From Calothrix anomala FACHB-343 (GTDB taxonomy: Bacteria > Cyanobacteriota > Cyanobacteriia > Cyanobacteriales > Nostocaceae): a DNA stretch of 64,000 bases. Under the pieces are notes generated by a model, which was not told where the DNA came from, ran no database searches, and saw only the letters and a list, made by a program, of their open reading frames with translations. The position numbers were made by a program, and so were the translations under genes. Within the stretch, counting starts at the first letter, position 1, and each line of letters opens with the position of its first letter. The stretch is from positions 1 to 64,000 of the forward strand of contig NZ_JACJQG010000037.1 in the NCBI RefSeq assembly GCF_014696435.1, in the 5' to 3' direction. Of this stretch, positions 1 to 10,079 are shown piece by piece.

Positions 1-106
<106 letters not shown>

Positions 107-286
107 GTAGAAGTTTGTCTTTCCGAATTTTTCTTTCGACTTCGGAAATCCTGCTATAATTTTTGGTTAAGTTTTGAGTTTACTCAAAAAACCTGATTGA
201 CGAGGATTGGTTTTTCTTTAGCTTTCAAAGTATTTTTTTGTCTCGGTTCGGTCGCTGCGGCGGTCTCTCGCCTCAGCACTTATTCA
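107..286 (-). other. 16S rRNA leader region with two hairpins
   Basis: This is the putative transcribed leader. It contains a hairpin with TTTCCGAA/TTCGGAAA arms (about 120-148) and a perfect palindrome TTTGAGTAAACTCAAA (about 175-190). Such leader structures commonly take part in 16S processing or antitermination, but that role is inferred. The short reading frames crossing this stretch have no recognisable homology. Confidence 0.4.
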
Positions 287-315
287 AGATAACAATTGTT
301 TTTCTAGCTCGTCAA
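287..315 (-). promoter_or_regulatory. Candidate sigma-70 promoter of the rRNA operon
   Basis: Read on the minus strand, TTGACG (310-315) and TTATCT (287-292) are separated by exactly 17 nt, close to the consensus -35/-10 pair. Transcription would start near 280 and give a leader of about 175 nt before 16S. Nothing else between the rRNA and the GH57 gene looks coding. The call rests on motif and spacing only; cyanobacterial rrn operons can have several start sites. Confidence 0.55.
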
Positions 316-534
316 GGGGTTGGACAAAAATTTTTTGAGGAATTTTTTCCAAGGGTACGCGATCGCCTATCAATCCTACATTCTGTCGCCTTTCATCCCC
401 ATGATTTACCAGTAAACCTGACGCAAGCGGATAAGTAGCTGTAGTGGCAGATAAAAATACCCTGTAGAAAGATACTAGTAACACTTCCCCAGGGTGAGAT
501 GAATTGATAAGTAGCTTGTTTGCTTGAGTCAAAA

Positions 535-2769
535 TTAAGGAACAGCAATCGGAATTAAGGCATTTTCTGGCAGATAACTAGTAAATCGCCCTTCATCTGA
601 GAAGACAAAAATCAGGCGCAGGGGGTAATCGGGTGGGACTTGTAAATCTGCCCAAGGGACTGCTACTTCTAAGCAGGTATTGAAAGCGACTTGAGCGCGG
701 CTAAACCGGGGATGCCATTGGAAATTCTCTCCAGCTTCGCGAAACTGAAGTGATTGTGTCAGTAAATTAATCTCCAAATGGTGGTGAAATAGATAATTAA
801 CTGGAGCGATATCTGGGACTTCTGCTAAGGGTATTGGACTATTCAGCATGGTTTTATCGGGATAGAACCATAGCAAGTTCAACTCTGCTGGCAAATCTCG
901 ACCTGGAGTAATGCCGCTTTTTAAGTCCATTCGCAAATAAAAGTTGAGATGATCTACTCCATACCACAGTCGCTGAATGGGGCTACTGATATGCATGGTT
1001 CCCCTGGCTCCGCCTATTTCTAAGCGTCCGGCTTTGTCCCAGTCCTGTTCATCACCTTTACCATCGATGATGGGATGAATAAACCCTTGGGGGGTATGAT
1101 CTGTCCTGGCGGCATGTACTTCTAGGGGTTGTCTGAGATATGGGGGTATGGGTTCATTTAAGGCTTTGTAAATGCCGTAGAGATGCTCTCGAAATAATTG
1201 GTCAAAAATTGCATCCTGATTTGAGGAATGTCCTTCACCAAACCACCAAAACCAATCAGAACCTTCGGCTGCATATAGTGCTTCCCAGGCTTCGGGGTTA
1301 TTTTCTTCTGTGGCTTCTGGGTGACTGGCTAGAGTTTCTCTGGCTTGGGTGAGGTAGTCCCAAGCACGATTTTTGGCAGGATCGCCAATCCAAGTGGTAA
1401 AGCTACCATCTACCCAAGAACCACTATGTAGCTGTTCTCCGGGGATAGTGGCTGTGGCGGGAAATTGTGCGAGAAATTCGGAGACAGTGACTAGTTTGAT
1501 ATTGGGTTCTAATTCTAAACTTTGATATAAGGCTTCTAAGAAGGGTTTACCGTCTTGGGGATAAAATTCCCAGCAATTTTCGCCATCTAAGGCAATTGTA
1601 ACTAACCAAGGCTGTTCGCTTTGTTTGTCTCGCTGCATTTTGGCGATCGCTTGCAGGTGTCCAACTAAGTCTGCAGCTGCTTGTTTTGCTGGCATTGCTC
1701 CGTAGGTGAAGCCAATTAAATCTGATAATCGGTGATCGCGGAAAACAATTGCTAAATCACCAGAGGGCGTTGCTAGGCGATAGGGACGGTATAAAAGTTC
1801 TGGTTCTTCAACATTCCCGGCTCCATCGCGATGGAAAAAGTGTTTTAGCGTCCATCCTAAGACAGCTTCATCTGAGCAAATCCACTTAAAACCTTGTTTT
1901 ATAATATGTGGTAATACTGCTGGGCTAACTGATTGTTCGGAAGGCCATAAACCGCGAGGTTCTTGACCAAAGCGGTCTGTATATAAATCCCAAGCTTTTT
2001 GTAAATGTCGAGGAATATCTTCTGCCCATTGAAACCGTCGCTGTGGCAAATTCATCTGGGGTACAGCTACGCGACCGGAATTAGTATCGGCTAGTAAGGG
2101 TAAGATGGGGTGAGTGTAGGGGGTAGTTGTTACTTCTAGTTGCCCTGCGGCTTGCATTTTCCGGTGCTGGGGAATGATGCGGCTGAGGATTTCTCGTTGT
2201 TTGGAATAAATACGCTGGCGATCGCTTAAAGTAAAATCGCGACCTTGTTTTAACCAACTGGCAATTTCTGGATCGTCCCAAAATAGCGGATCTATCCAGG
2301 CAAGATTGTGCCAAGCTAGCAAATCGCTGTAATCTTGCAGTTGCCAATTCTCTAAACACCAAGCTTGACCTTTATCTTGCCTTTGATGATACAACTGGCT
2401 ATAGCGCGGATGAGGATCGATCAGGGTGTGGTGATTGGCATCAAAAAAATGTTGGACAATAAATTCCCGTTGTTCTTGAGTTAATTGTTCAACTGGTGTC
2501 AAACTGGCTGTGAGATAAGGATCTAAGGCTGTACCTGCTATGTAATCTTCTAATTGCAATATTAATGAGGGAACCAAATTTACTGTTTGGTGTAATTTAG
2601 GATACTTTTCCAAAAGTAACACCAAATCTAGATAATCCTTGGTGCCATGCAGCCTAACCCAAGGTAGGCGGTACTGTTGGCTGGAAGATAACGAAACGCC
2701 GCTGCCAGGGGATTTGTACAGCGGCTGATGTTGATGCCAAATAAAAGCGACGTAGAGAGGTTGAGTCAT
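535..2769 (-). CDS. Glycoside hydrolase family 57 protein
   Basis: A GH57 (alpha-amylase / 4-alpha-glucanotransferase / branching-enzyme type) enzyme acting on alpha-glucans such as glycogen, probably cytoplasmic. The N-terminus has the family signature HQHQPLY. GLWPSEQSVS carries the expected catalytic Glu nucleophile, and ALDGENCWEFYPQ matches the region with the acid/base Asp. The last ~200 residues look like a beta-rich C-terminal domain. I start at the ATG at 2769 (MTQPLYVAF, 744 aa): the extra 59 upstream codons in this frame are a translation of dispersed intergenic repeats and are not protein-like. Substrate specificity cannot be read from sequence. It stands alone, next to the rRNA operon. 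Confidence 0.92.
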   Translation of the reverse strand: MTQPLYVAFIWHQHQPLYKSPGSGVSLSSSQQYRLPWVRLHGTKDYLDLVLLLEKYPKLHQTVNLVPSLILQLEDYIAGTALDPYLTASLTPVEQLTQEQREFIVQHFFDANHHTLIDPHPRYSQLYHQRQDKGQAWCLENWQLQDYSDLLAWHNLAWIDPLFWDDPEIASWLKQGRDFTLSDRQRIYSKQREILSRIIPQHRKMQAAGQLEVTTTPYTHPILPLLADTNSGRVAVPQMNLPQRRFQWAEDIPRHLQKAWDLYTDRFGQEPRGLWPSEQSVSPAVLPHIIKQGFKWICSDEAVLGWTLKHFFHRDGAGNVEEPELLYRPYRLATPSGDLAIVFRDHRLSDLIGFTYGAMPAKQAAADLVGHLQAIAKMQRDKQSEQPWLVTIALDGENCWEFYPQDGKPFLEALYQSLELEPNIKLVTVSEFLAQFPATATIPGEQLHSGSWVDGSFTTWIGDPAKNRAWDYLTQARETLASHPEATEENNPEAWEALYAAEGSDWFWWFGEGHSSNQDAIFDQLFREHLYGIYKALNEPIPPYLRQPLEVHAARTDHTPQGFIHPIIDGKGDEQDWDKAGRLEIGGARGTMHISSPIQRLWYGVDHLNFYLRMDLKSGITPGRDLPAELNLLWFYPDKTMLNSPIPLAEVPDIAPVNYLFHHHLEINLLTQSLQFREAGENFQWHPRFSRAQVAFNTCLEVAVPWADLQVPPDYPLRLIFVFSDEGRFTSYLPENALIPIAVP

Positions 2770-2800
2770 AGGAATAATGGGGCATGGGGCATGGGGCATG

Positions 2801-2855
2801 GGGAAGCCACTTCCTGAGCCAGGTTTGCCGACTTGTAAACTCGAAGTGGCTTCCC
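2801..2855. repeat. Small hairpin element with 13-bp perfect arms
   Basis: GGGAAGCCACTTC (2801-2813) and GAAGTGGCTTCCC (2843-2855) form a perfect inverted repeat with a 29-nt loop, inside (GGGGCAT)n heptamer tracts upstream of the GH57 gene. The arm sequence recurs near 60875 inside another repeat, so it is dispersed and not gene-specific. Confidence 0.6.
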
Positions 2856-2920
2856 GCAGGCTAGCAAGTAGCTCTATGGGGCATAGGATATGGGGTATGG
2901 GGCATTGAAAACAATTTTGG

Positions 2921-2980
2921 ATTTTGGATTTTAGATTGGAATCCAAAATCGCAAATCTAAAATCTAAAATTCTCCTAGCC
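2921..2980. repeat. Dispersed A+T-rich inverted repeat (GATTTTAGATT type)
   Basis: GGATTTTAGATT and AATCTAAAATC arms flank a short centre. The same motif family occurs near 8231-8390 and as a perfect 17-bp hairpin at 62966-63015. The repetition and symmetry are seen directly; no function is known to me. Confidence 0.5.
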
Positions 2981-3016
2981 CCTAGCCCCTAGTCCTTAGC
3001 CCCTAATCTCTAGTCC

Positions 3017-3247
3017 CTAGATTACTTGCTCGACTTCGGCAATTTCGGGAATCATTTCCTTTAAACGGCGCTCAATACCCATTCTTAAGGTCATGGTAGA
3101 ACTAGGACAAGAACCACAGGCTCCTTGCAAGCGCAATTTGACTATAGGCCCATCTAGTTCTACTACTTCTACGTTGCCGCCATCAGATATCAAATAAGGG
3201 CGCATTTCATCTAGTACTGTTTCCACGTTTTCAATTGTTAGTTCCAT
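3017..3247 (-). CDS. nfu: NifU-like iron-sulfur scaffold protein (Nfu/CnfU)
   Basis: A 76-residue protein consisting of just the NifU C-terminal domain, the usual size of cyanobacterial CnfU. The cluster-binding CxxC is present as GACGSCPSS, preceded by the conserved start [20 protein letters not shown]. Proteins of this family assemble 4Fe-4S or 2Fe-2S clusters and pass them to targets such as ferredoxin and photosystem I. The gene is monocistronic; a cysteine desulfurase that could supply sulfur lies about 8 kb away (11287-12453). Confidence 0.95.
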   Translation of the reverse strand: MELTIENVETVLDEMRPYLISDGGNVEVVELDGPIVKLRLQGACGSCPSSTMTLRMGIERRLKEMIPEIAEVEQVI

Positions 3248-3677
3248 AGTTTGTGTCCTGTCAATGAACTGAAGGCATGGGAAATTAGTCTATAGTGGAG
3301 CTAAAGCACAACTAAAAAGCCAGTTCCCAACATTTTCTTTTTTTGCTTTTAAAACGATCCTAGATCTAATTGCAGCTAGTTGTTAGTTATTGGTAGTCAG
3401 TTATCTGCTTGTGATGACTTTTGTAAATATCCCAAGAATAAGCCATTCACCACACAGCTATCGATATAGTGTTGTATTTTTGTGGGAAGATTAGGTTAAG
3501 AATAGAGCTAAAGCTGAAAATATAATTATTTTGATTGATTACCTGTGAGTCTTGATTTCCACAGAGCAGCAGTATTTATATGGATATAAAAGTTACAGAA
3601 TAAATTTTTGTGCAGTTTTTGGCAGTATTAGCCAATTATTCGTCATAAATGGTGATTTTGTCATTTTTCAACCTGGA
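3248..3677. other. Intergenic region, no feature recognised
   Basis: About 430 bases between nfu and the histidine kinase gene. No coding signal, strong hairpin or repeat was seen. The promoter of nfu should lie at its left end. Confidence 0.4.
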
Positions 3678-5438
3678 CTAACACAGATTGCTGGGAAAAT
3701 CGTTGTCACTTGTAGAAACAATTACTGGCTGTTGATACAGGGGAACTGTAAATGTCACTGTCGAGCCAAGTCCTTCACCCAGGCTGTAAAAGTGTACTTC
3801 ACCACCCATAGCCTCGACTAACTTCTGTGAAATTGCTAATCCCAAACCTGTACCTCCATACTGGCGGGTGCGAGAACCATCAACTTGGGAAAATAATTGA
3901 AATAATTTGTCTTGCTTGTCTAAAGATACACCAATACCCGTATCTGCTACGCGCACTCTGACCATACCAGGAAATGGTTGCCCTTGAAATTTGATTTTTT
4001 TGAGGACAATATCGGCGCTGATGGTAATTCCACCTTCTTGGGTAAATTTAATGGCATTACCTACTAAGTTGAGCATGACTTGTAGGAGGCGTTGGTAATT
4101 ACCTTGAACAATAATCTCATCTGAGGTAGTAGGTAATTGCATCTGGAAGCTCAAGTTTCTCATTTGAGCTTGGGGACGCATAAAGTTGTCTACATCACTA
4201 AATAACTCAGCTAATTGGACTGGACTACAATCTAGCTCCATTTTGCCAGCTTCGATTTTGGCAATGTCCAAAATATCATTGATAATATTTAGTAAATGAA
4301 TTGATAAATGGTGAGCTTCTTGAAGAAATTGATTTTGTTCTTCTGGATCGTCTGCCATTCCTTCTAAAATCAGCTTGAGAAAACCAATCATCCCGTTGAG
4401 GGGGGTACGAATTTCATGGGAGACGTTAGCAAGAAATTCGCTTTTAAGACGGGATGCGTCTTCGGCTTTTTGACGGGCTGATTCTAATTCTTTGTATAAG
4501 GTAGCATGAGCGATCGCAGTTCCCAACTGATCGGCTACTTCTTTGGCTAGTTCAATTTCGGCTTCTGTCAATGGATAGCATTCTTCTGGGACTGTTAAAG
4601 CTACTAATCCATTGGCTTGGTCTTGATAAGATGTAGCTACTACTAAAACTTTCTGTTTTGGACACAGGGTATATTCAGGCGATTCCATGACTACTGGTTG
4701 TAAAGTAGTCAAAGCATGGGCGAAAGCAGGTTCATCAGCGATATCTATATCTTGGTTGAGCATAAATTTGCTCTGGTTCTGATAATACTCTGCTTTCACC
4801 TGAATTTTAGAACTGCGCGGCTGGTGGGAACAAATTATACAACGCTCTAGCCGCAGGACTTTACCCAAACTATCAACTGTTTGTTGCCAAATTACATCCA
4901 GATCTAAATTACGGCGAATATTTTTGGTAACTCTAGTCACCAGTTTCTGGTGTCTCTGGGAACGTACAGTTAACTCTATTTGAGTAGGTGTTTTGGTGAT
5001 GACATCTATTGTGGTTCTGTTGACTTTTGCTTGTAGTAAGCGTCCCATAACCAAAACAGTGGTGGCTGCTTTCCCCAACTGGGGCATAATTGGCGTGATG
5101 ACTAACTCCAACTCAAATAACTCTTGGCCGTAACTAAACCAGCACTGTAGTTTTTCTGGCACTAGGTTTGTCAAAATCCGGTGTAATCGCTCCAAATAGG
5201 CTACTTTCTCCACTGGCTCAAAGCTAGCCCGCTCGTTACACTCATCTACTATCTGCTCGGGATTTAACCCTAGAACTTCACTGTGCTGCCAATAAAAAGC
5301 CAGGTAACGGCCTGACTCATCTTGAGTGTATACCAGCTCTGCGCCTAGAGTTGGTAATAAATAGTCTGTCGGATGATTGATAGAATTACGATTCTGGGAG
5401 AATAAGTTCGGCAATTGAGAATTAGCAGTAATAGTCAT
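3678..5438 (-). CDS. PAS-GAF sensor histidine kinase
   Basis: An orphan, soluble hybrid-sensor-type kinase. In order it has a PAS-like N-terminus (about residues 30-140, including AFYWQHSEVLGLNPEQIVDE), a GAF domain (about 180-320), a HisKA domain with the phosphoacceptor His in SEFLANVSHEIRTPLNG (H341 from the start used here), and HATPase_c with N box NLVGNAIKFT, G1 VADTGIGV, F-box LFQLFSQVD and G2 GGTGLGLAI. No receiver domain or adjacent response regulator is present and no transmembrane segment is evident. I use the ATG at 5438 (MTITANSQL); an in-frame ATG 12 codons upstream (5474) is also possible, and neither has a clear Shine-Dalgarno site. The signal sensed is unknown; the GAF lacks a bilin Cys-His motif. 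Confidence 0.9.
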   Translation of the reverse strand: MTITANSQLPNLFSQNRNSINHPTDYLLPTLGAELVYTQDESGRYLAFYWQHSEVLGLNPEQIVDECNERASFEPVEKVAYLERLHRILTNLVPEKLQCWFSYGQELFELELVITPIMPQLGKAATTVLVMGRLLQAKVNRTTIDVITKTPTQIELTVRSQRHQKLVTRVTKNIRRNLDLDVIWQQTVDSLGKVLRLERCIICSHQPRSSKIQVKAEYYQNQSKFMLNQDIDIADEPAFAHALTTLQPVVMESPEYTLCPKQKVLVVATSYQDQANGLVALTVPEECYPLTEAEIELAKEVADQLGTAIAHATLYKELESARQKAEDASRLKSEFLANVSHEIRTPLNGMIGFLKLILEGMADDPEEQNQFLQEAHHLSIHLLNIINDILDIAKIEAGKMELDCSPVQLAELFSDVDNFMRPQAQMRNLSFQMQLPTTSDEIIVQGNYQRLLQVMLNLVGNAIKFTQEGGITISADIVLKKIKFQGQPFPGMVRVRVADTGIGVSLDKQDKLFQLFSQVDGSRTRQYGGTGLGLAISQKLVEAMGGEVHFYSLGEGLGSTVTFTVPLYQQPVIVSTSDNDFPSNLC

Positions 5439-5610
5439 TATGGAGTTGGATAGACAAATAGCAGCCGACGACATTATTACTAAAGCTGCTTAAAGTTTGG
5501 CATAAATTATTACAGCTTTGAAGTCTTGAGTTGAAGTTTTAGTTTTTTTCTGCGCCAAAGTGGCAGATTTTACATTTTTTTGATTTTGAATTTACATTTT
5601 ATTTATAAAT

Positions 5611-5847
5611 TTAATCGTTCCATTCTCCGCGAGGTGGAATAGGTGAACGTACGGGAGTACGTGTCAGTTCGTCGTCTCTGGGAACCTCACCCCGTAGCCA
5701 TTGGCGAATTGCTACTTCAATTACTTTGCTGGGGTCATTGGTTAAATGCTGAATTTGCTCAACTAATTCGGAGTCTAGGCGGACAGCAATTTCTACCTTA
5801 TCGGCTTGTCTGTGTTCCGCATCGGTAGCTTTTTCTTTCATATTCAT
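5611..5847 (-). CDS. Small ribbon-helix-helix-like protein
   Basis: A 78-residue protein. The segment KVEIAVRLDSELVEQIQHL followed by PSKVIEVAIRQWLRG has the strand-helix-helix pattern of a CopG/MetJ/Arc-type DNA-binding fold, with a charged N-terminus and a Pro/Arg-rich tail. Such proteins are usually dimeric repressors, often antitoxins, but no toxin-like partner flanks it. Transcribed alone, divergently from lepA across a 530-base spacer. The function is inferred from fold pattern only. Confidence 0.65.
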   Translation of the reverse strand: MNMKEKATDAEHRQADKVEIAVRLDSELVEQIQHLTNDPSKVIEVAIRQWLRGEVPRDDELTRTPVRSPIPPRGEWND

Positions 5848-6379
5848 AGGTTTATATACTCAGGAATTTTCTTTTGAAAAACTTTGTCAAGCAGTACTAT
5901 TATGAATTTCGGATTAGTTTACTGAACAAATGCAAAAATTTATAGTTACATAGTTCCCCGAAATTTTACCAAATTAACAGATGCTGCATACAAGTGAGAA
6001 TTGTTAATGAAATTTACCAGACAATAGCTCTAGAAGCTTTGTCAGTCAATTAATCGTTACGAGCAATTACGGGTTGACTTACTTGCGCTCCTACACTATG
6101 TACTTATACATATTTATTGTACGCTTCTGGTCGATCAATACCAGCAAGTAACCATAGAGTTTTATCTATTCTTCAAAGGGAATGATTAGGGGTAGGGGGT
6201 AGGGAAGGAGGAGAAGGGGGACAAGGAGGACAAGGAGGACGAATGACAATTGTACAGACGCGATTCATCGCGTCTCTAACAACTGACAACTGACAACTGA
6301 CCATTGACTAATAAAGCATTAAAATACATTAAGTAATTTGCTCTGTTAACCTTGGTTGCTTTTTCAGCAAAGATGATAT
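5848..6379. other. Intergenic region upstream of lepA with dispersed repeats
   Basis: About 530 bases. The right half holds a purine-rich (GGGGTAG/GGACAAG) tract at about 6185-6240, one copy of the short palindrome AGACGCGATTCATCGCGTCT (about 6257-6276), and a (TGACAAC)n heptamer run ending near 6310. The left half is A+T rich and shows only weak inverted repeats. No gene was seen. The lepA promoter should lie between 6310 and 6375. Confidence 0.5.
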
Positions 6380-8191
6380 ATGACTGACGTTCCCGCAGTT
6401 CGCATTCGCAATTTTTGTATTATTGCTCACATCGACCACGGGAAATCCACCCTTGCCGATCGCTTACTCCAAGCTACTGGTACTGTTGAAGATCGGCAGA
6501 TGAAGGAGCAGTTTCTCGACAATATGGATCTGGAACGGGAGCGCGGCATTACCATTAAGCTGCAAGCTGCCCGAATGAACTACACTGCTAAAGATGGTCA
6601 GCAGTATGTGTTGAATTTAATTGATACGCCTGGACACGTAGATTTTTCTTATGAGGTGTCCCGCTCTCTGGCTGCTTGTGAGGGGGCGCTGTTGGTGGTG
6701 GATGCTTCTCAAGGCGTAGAAGCGCAAACTTTGGCTAATGTGTATTTGGCTCTGGAACATAATCTGGAAATTATCCCGGTTTTAAATAAAATCGATTTAC
6801 CAGGTGCAGAACCAGACAGAGTCATTAGCGAAATTGAAGAGATTATCGGCTTAGATTGCAGTGGTGCGATTTTAGCCTCAGCTAAAGAAGGTATTGGGAT
6901 TAATGAAATTTTAGAGGCGATTGTTGAGCGCGTACCACCAGCACCGAATACTGTAGATCAGCGCTTGCGGGCGTTAATTTTTGATAGCTACTATGACAGC
7001 TACCGGGGTGTAATTGTTTACTTCCGGGTGATGGATGGTAGCCTGAAAAAAGGCGATCGCATTTATTTAATGGCTTCTGAAAAAGAATATGAAATTGATG
7101 AATTGGGGGTTCTCTCTCCCACTCAGAAGCAAGTTGATGAACTTCACGCTGGGGAAGTAGGTTATTTAGCCGCCGCCATTAAAGCTGTAGCTGATGCGCG
7201 GGTAGGGGATACAATTACCCTAGCTAACGCTAAGGCTCCAGAAGCTTTACCAGGGTACACAGAAGCTAACCCGATGGTCTTTTGTGGGATGTTCCCCATC
7301 GATGCTGACCAATTTGAAGACTTGCGGGAAGCTTTAGAAAAGCTGAGGCTAAATGATGCGGCGCTACATTACGAACCAGAAACTTCCAGCGCGATGGGCT
7401 TTGGTTTCCGGTGCGGGTTCTTGGGTTTGTTGCACATGGAAATTGTCCAAGAACGGTTGGAAAGGGAATATAACTTAGATTTAATTATTACAGCCCCTTC
7501 TGTGGTTTATAAGGTAACTACTGTGAAGGGTGAGGAACTGTATATAGATAATCCTAGCCATTTACCCTCTCCCAACGAGCGTGAGAAAATTGAAGAGCCT
7601 TACGTTAAGGTAGAAATGATTACACCTGAGACCTACGTAGGCACTTTGATGGAGTTGTCGCAAAACCGCCGGGGTATTTTCAAGGATATGAAATATCTCA
7701 CCCAAGGACGGACGACTTTAACATACGAGCTACCTTTGGCGGAAGTGGTGACAGACTTTTTTGACCAAATGAAATCGCGATCGCGCGGTTATGCGAGTAT
7801 GGAGTATCACCTGATTGGTTATCGCGAAAATCCTTTGGTGAAGCTGGATATTATGATCAATGGCGATCCGGTGGATTCTTTGGCGATGATTGTCCACCGC
7901 GATAAAGCTTACAATGTTGGTCGCTCGATGGCAGAAAAGTTGAAAGAACTTATTCCCCGCCATCAATTTAAAGTACCCATTCAAGCGAGTATTGGTAGTA
8001 AAGTTATCGCCAGCGAACATATCCCAGCTTTGCGCAAAGACGTACTAGCCAAATGCTACGGTGGTGACATCAGCCGGAAGAAGAAACTTTTGCAAAAGCA
8101 AGCAAAAGGTAAAAAGCGGATGAAATCTGTAGGTACGGTGGATGTTCCTCAGGAAGCTTTTATGGCTGTTTTGCGATTAGATCAAAGTTGA
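6380..8191 (+). CDS. lepA: Elongation factor 4 (LepA)
   Basis: A translational GTPase of 603 aa, the normal LepA size, acting on the ribosome (back-translocation / initiation quality control) in the cytoplasm. GTP-binding motifs are intact: AHIDHGKST (G1), RERGITIK (G2), DTPGHVDF (G3), NKIDLP (G4) and SAKEG (G5). The C-terminus shows the LepA-specific domain ending [16 protein letters not shown]. Start ATG as given; the Shine-Dalgarno is weak. Monocistronic, with a good terminator about 230 bases downstream. Confidence 0.98.
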   Translation: MTDVPAVRIRNFCIIAHIDHGKSTLADRLLQATGTVEDRQMKEQFLDNMDLERERGITIKLQAARMNYTAKDGQQYVLNLIDTPGHVDFSYEVSRSLAACEGALLVVDASQGVEAQTLANVYLALEHNLEIIPVLNKIDLPGAEPDRVISEIEEIIGLDCSGAILASAKEGIGINEILEAIVERVPPAPNTVDQRLRALIFDSYYDSYRGVIVYFRVMDGSLKKGDRIYLMASEKEYEIDELGVLSPTQKQVDELHAGEVGYLAAAIKAVADARVGDTITLANAKAPEALPGYTEANPMVFCGMFPIDADQFEDLREALEKLRLNDAALHYEPETSSAMGFGFRCGFLGLLHMEIVQERLEREYNLDLIITAPSVVYKVTTVKGEELYIDNPSHLPSPNEREKIEEPYVKVEMITPETYVGTLMELSQNRRGIFKDMKYLTQGRTTLTYELPLAEVVTDFFDQMKSRSRGYASMEYHLIGYRENPLVKLDIMINGDPVDSLAMIVHRDKAYNVGRSMAEKLKELIPRHQFKVPIQASIGSKVIASEHIPALRKDVLAKCYGGDISRKKKLLQKQAKGKKRMKSVGTVDVPQEAFMAVLRLDQS

Positions 8192-8253
8192 TAGTTGGGC
8201 ATAGGGCATGGGGCATGGGGCATTGAAACGATTTTAGATTTTGCGAAAAGTCG

Positions 8254-8274
8254 GAGCGCCGGCTTCCGGCGCTC
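8254..8274. repeat. GC-rich hairpin in lepA 3' spacer
   Basis: GAGCGCCGG-CTT-CCGGCGCTC: a perfect 9-bp stem with a 3-nt loop, embedded between copies of the GATTTTAGATT-type repeat. Just right of it (8352-8377) is a GTTCGACTGAGCGC motif that recurs inverted at about 59588-59603, so this spacer is a mosaic of dispersed repeats. Confidence 0.55.
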
Positions 8275-8423
8275 TGAACTTTTCAAGACGGATTTTAAAT
8301 TTTCGATTGGAATCCAAAAGACGCTTGCGGACTTGCTATCGCAAATTGTTCGACTGAGCGCTTACGATGAAGTCTAAAATCTAAAATTTCTCCTTGGTTT
8401 TCTTGTCCCTGCATGTTCTTCAT

Positions 8424-8455
8424 CCCCATTCCTGAAAAGTGTAATGGGGTTTTTG
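8424..8455 (+). terminator. Rho-independent terminator downstream of lepA
   Basis: CCCCATT (8424-8430) and AATGGGG (8443-8449) form a 7-bp stem with a 12-nt loop, followed directly by TTTTTGCTTT. It lies on the correct strand after lepA, although 230 bases of repeats separate them. Confidence 0.7.
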
Positions 8456-8790
8456 CTTTATTTGAGGGCTGAAAATATTTAACTAAATTGTTTTACTTAA
8501 AAATGTTAACTTTTGGCACAATCGTCAGGATTCACTGACTCAATTTATGAAGATGAATATCTTAAAGGATTTGTATGAACTTGCTGTATGATAGCAAGTC
8601 GCTAAATGTAGATGAAGTTTACTCGAAAAATTTTGCTTTGCTAATATTTATATTTCAGAAGTAATAACTAAAAAAATATTAAGAAATTTAAATTTTTAGT
8701 AGATATACTCACTGTAATCGTCACACTTATACCTTATAAATATAAGTTTTTAGCTATTTGTTATTTCTCAAGCATTGGGGGGTCTAGTAA
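8456..8790. other. A+T-rich leader region upstream of the glycosyltransferase gene
   Basis: About 335 bases without coding signal. It is strongly A+T rich and presumably holds the promoter and 5' leader of the downstream gene. No defined motif was recognised. Confidence 0.35.
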
Positions 8791-9981
8791 ATGAAGATAT
8801 TGGTATTAAGTTGGGAATTTCCGCCAAGGATAGTTGGCGGGATTGCGCGTCATGTGGCAGAGTTATATCCCGAATTGGTGAAGCTGGGACATGAAATTCA
8901 TTTAATTACGGTGGAACACGGTCAAGCTTCGATGTATGAATTGGTAGAAGGAATACATGTACATCGAGTCCCGGTAGCTGCTAGTCGAGATTTTTTTCAT
9001 TGGATAGTCAACTTAAATGAGAGCATGGGACATCATGGTGGCAAGCTAATTCTAGAAGAAGGCCCGTTTGATTTAATTCATGCTCATGATTGGTTAGTTG
9101 GTGATGCTGCGATCGCACTTAAGAGTAACTTTAAAATCCCCCTAATTGCGACAATTCACGCGACTGAATACGGACGCTATAACGGTATTCATACAGACAC
9201 CCAACGCTATATCAGTGGTAAAGAGAATTTGTTAGCTTTCAACGCTTGGCGAATTATTGTTTGTAGCGAATATATGCGCCGGGAAGTAGAAAGAGTATTA
9301 CATAGCCCTTGGGATAAAATTGATGTAATTTTTAACGGAATTCGTCCAGAAAAGAAACAGCATCATGAAGGTTTTCATGCTGATAATTTTCGCCGCCAAT
9401 TTGCTGAAGACAATGAAAAAATTGTCTACTATGTTGGACGCATGACTTACGAGAAGGGTGTGCCTTTATTACTCAATGCGGCACCCAAGGTACTGGGGGA
9501 AATGAATGGTAATGTTAAATTTGTGATTGTTGGTGGCGGTAATACCGACCATCTCAAGCGTCAAGCTTGGGATTTGGGAATTTGGCATAAATGCTATTTT
9601 ACTGGTTTTCTTTCTGATGAATACTTAGATAAATTTCAGACTGTAGCTGACTGTGCAGTTTTCCCCAGTCTTTATGAACCATTTGGTATAGTTGCATTAG
9701 AAAGTTTTGCCTCGCGGGTTCCTGTAGTTGTATCTGATACTGGTGGTTTTCCGGAAGTAGTACAACATACAAAAACCGGGATTGTTACCTGGGTAAACAG
9801 TCCTGACTCGATTGCTTGGGGTATTTTGGAGGTGTTGAAAAATCCTGGTTATCGCCAATGGCTGATTGATAATGCTTATGAGGATTTAGAGAGACGCTTT
9901 AGCTGGCCAAAATTAGCCCTGCAAACTGAAGCTGTGTATGAGCGAGTTGTGAAAGAGCGATCGCAAATAGACTGGTTTTAA
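8791..9981 (+). CDS. Family 4 (GT4) glycosyltransferase
   Basis: A 396-residue GT-B fold retaining glycosyltransferase. The N-terminal Rossmann half begins MKILVLSWEFPPRIVGGIARHV, with the Gly-rich donor/acceptor loop and DLIHAHDWL. The C-terminal half carries VYYVGRMTYEKGVPLLL and the EX7E motif EPFGIVALE that binds the nucleotide-sugar. The N-terminal WEFPPR-GGIARH pattern resembles archaeal/cyanobacterial glycogen-synthase-like GT4 enzymes, but donor and acceptor cannot be assigned. A run of six G (8776-8781) about 9 nt before the ATG serves as ribosome binding site. No polysaccharide cluster surrounds it. Confidence 0.9.
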   Translation: MKILVLSWEFPPRIVGGIARHVAELYPELVKLGHEIHLITVEHGQASMYELVEGIHVHRVPVAASRDFFHWIVNLNESMGHHGGKLILEEGPFDLIHAHDWLVGDAAIALKSNFKIPLIATIHATEYGRYNGIHTDTQRYISGKENLLAFNAWRIIVCSEYMRREVERVLHSPWDKIDVIFNGIRPEKKQHHEGFHADNFRRQFAEDNEKIVYYVGRMTYEKGVPLLLNAAPKVLGEMNGNVKFVIVGGGNTDHLKRQAWDLGIWHKCYFTGFLSDEYLDKFQTVADCAVFPSLYEPFGIVALESFASRVPVVVSDTGGFPEVVQHTKTGIVTWVNSPDSIAWGILEVLKNPGYRQWLIDNAYEDLERRFSWPKLALQTEAVYERVVKERSQIDWF

Positions 9982-10049
9982 ATTGCACAAGCAAGGGAAA
10001 ACAGAGCAGAGAATAAAAGATTACCCTGCATTTTTTGGGTTAAAAAACA

Positions 10050-10064
10050 GTACAAGCCTTGTAC
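10050..10064. promoter_or_regulatory. Palindromic operator candidate upstream of the cyanophycinase gene
   Basis: GTACAAG-C-CTTGTAC is a perfect 7-bp inverted repeat 68 bases before the chosen start. It resembles an NtcA box (GTA-N8-TAC) but has nine bases between GTA and TAC, so NtcA binding is uncertain. Nitrogen control of cyanophycin breakdown would make biological sense. Motif observation only. Confidence 0.35.
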
Positions 10065-10079
10065 GCTGGGAATTTCACC

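Noticed and set aside
284-532. 82-codon minus-strand frame before the rRNA gene
   Set aside because: Covers the candidate rRNA promoter, no recognisable domain and no ribosome binding site.
3552-3821. 89-codon plus-strand frame overlapping the histidine kinase 3' end
   Set aside because: Half of it is the complement of a clear kinase domain; the rest has no coding features.
8195-8377. 60-codon plus-strand frame after lepA
   Set aside because: Entirely made of dispersed repeats (GGGGCAT heptamers, GATTTTAGATT element, GC hairpin).
10050-10064. NtcA box upstream of the cyanophycinase gene
   Set aside because: Spacing between GTA and TAC is nine and not eight bases; kept only as a generic palindromic operator candidate.
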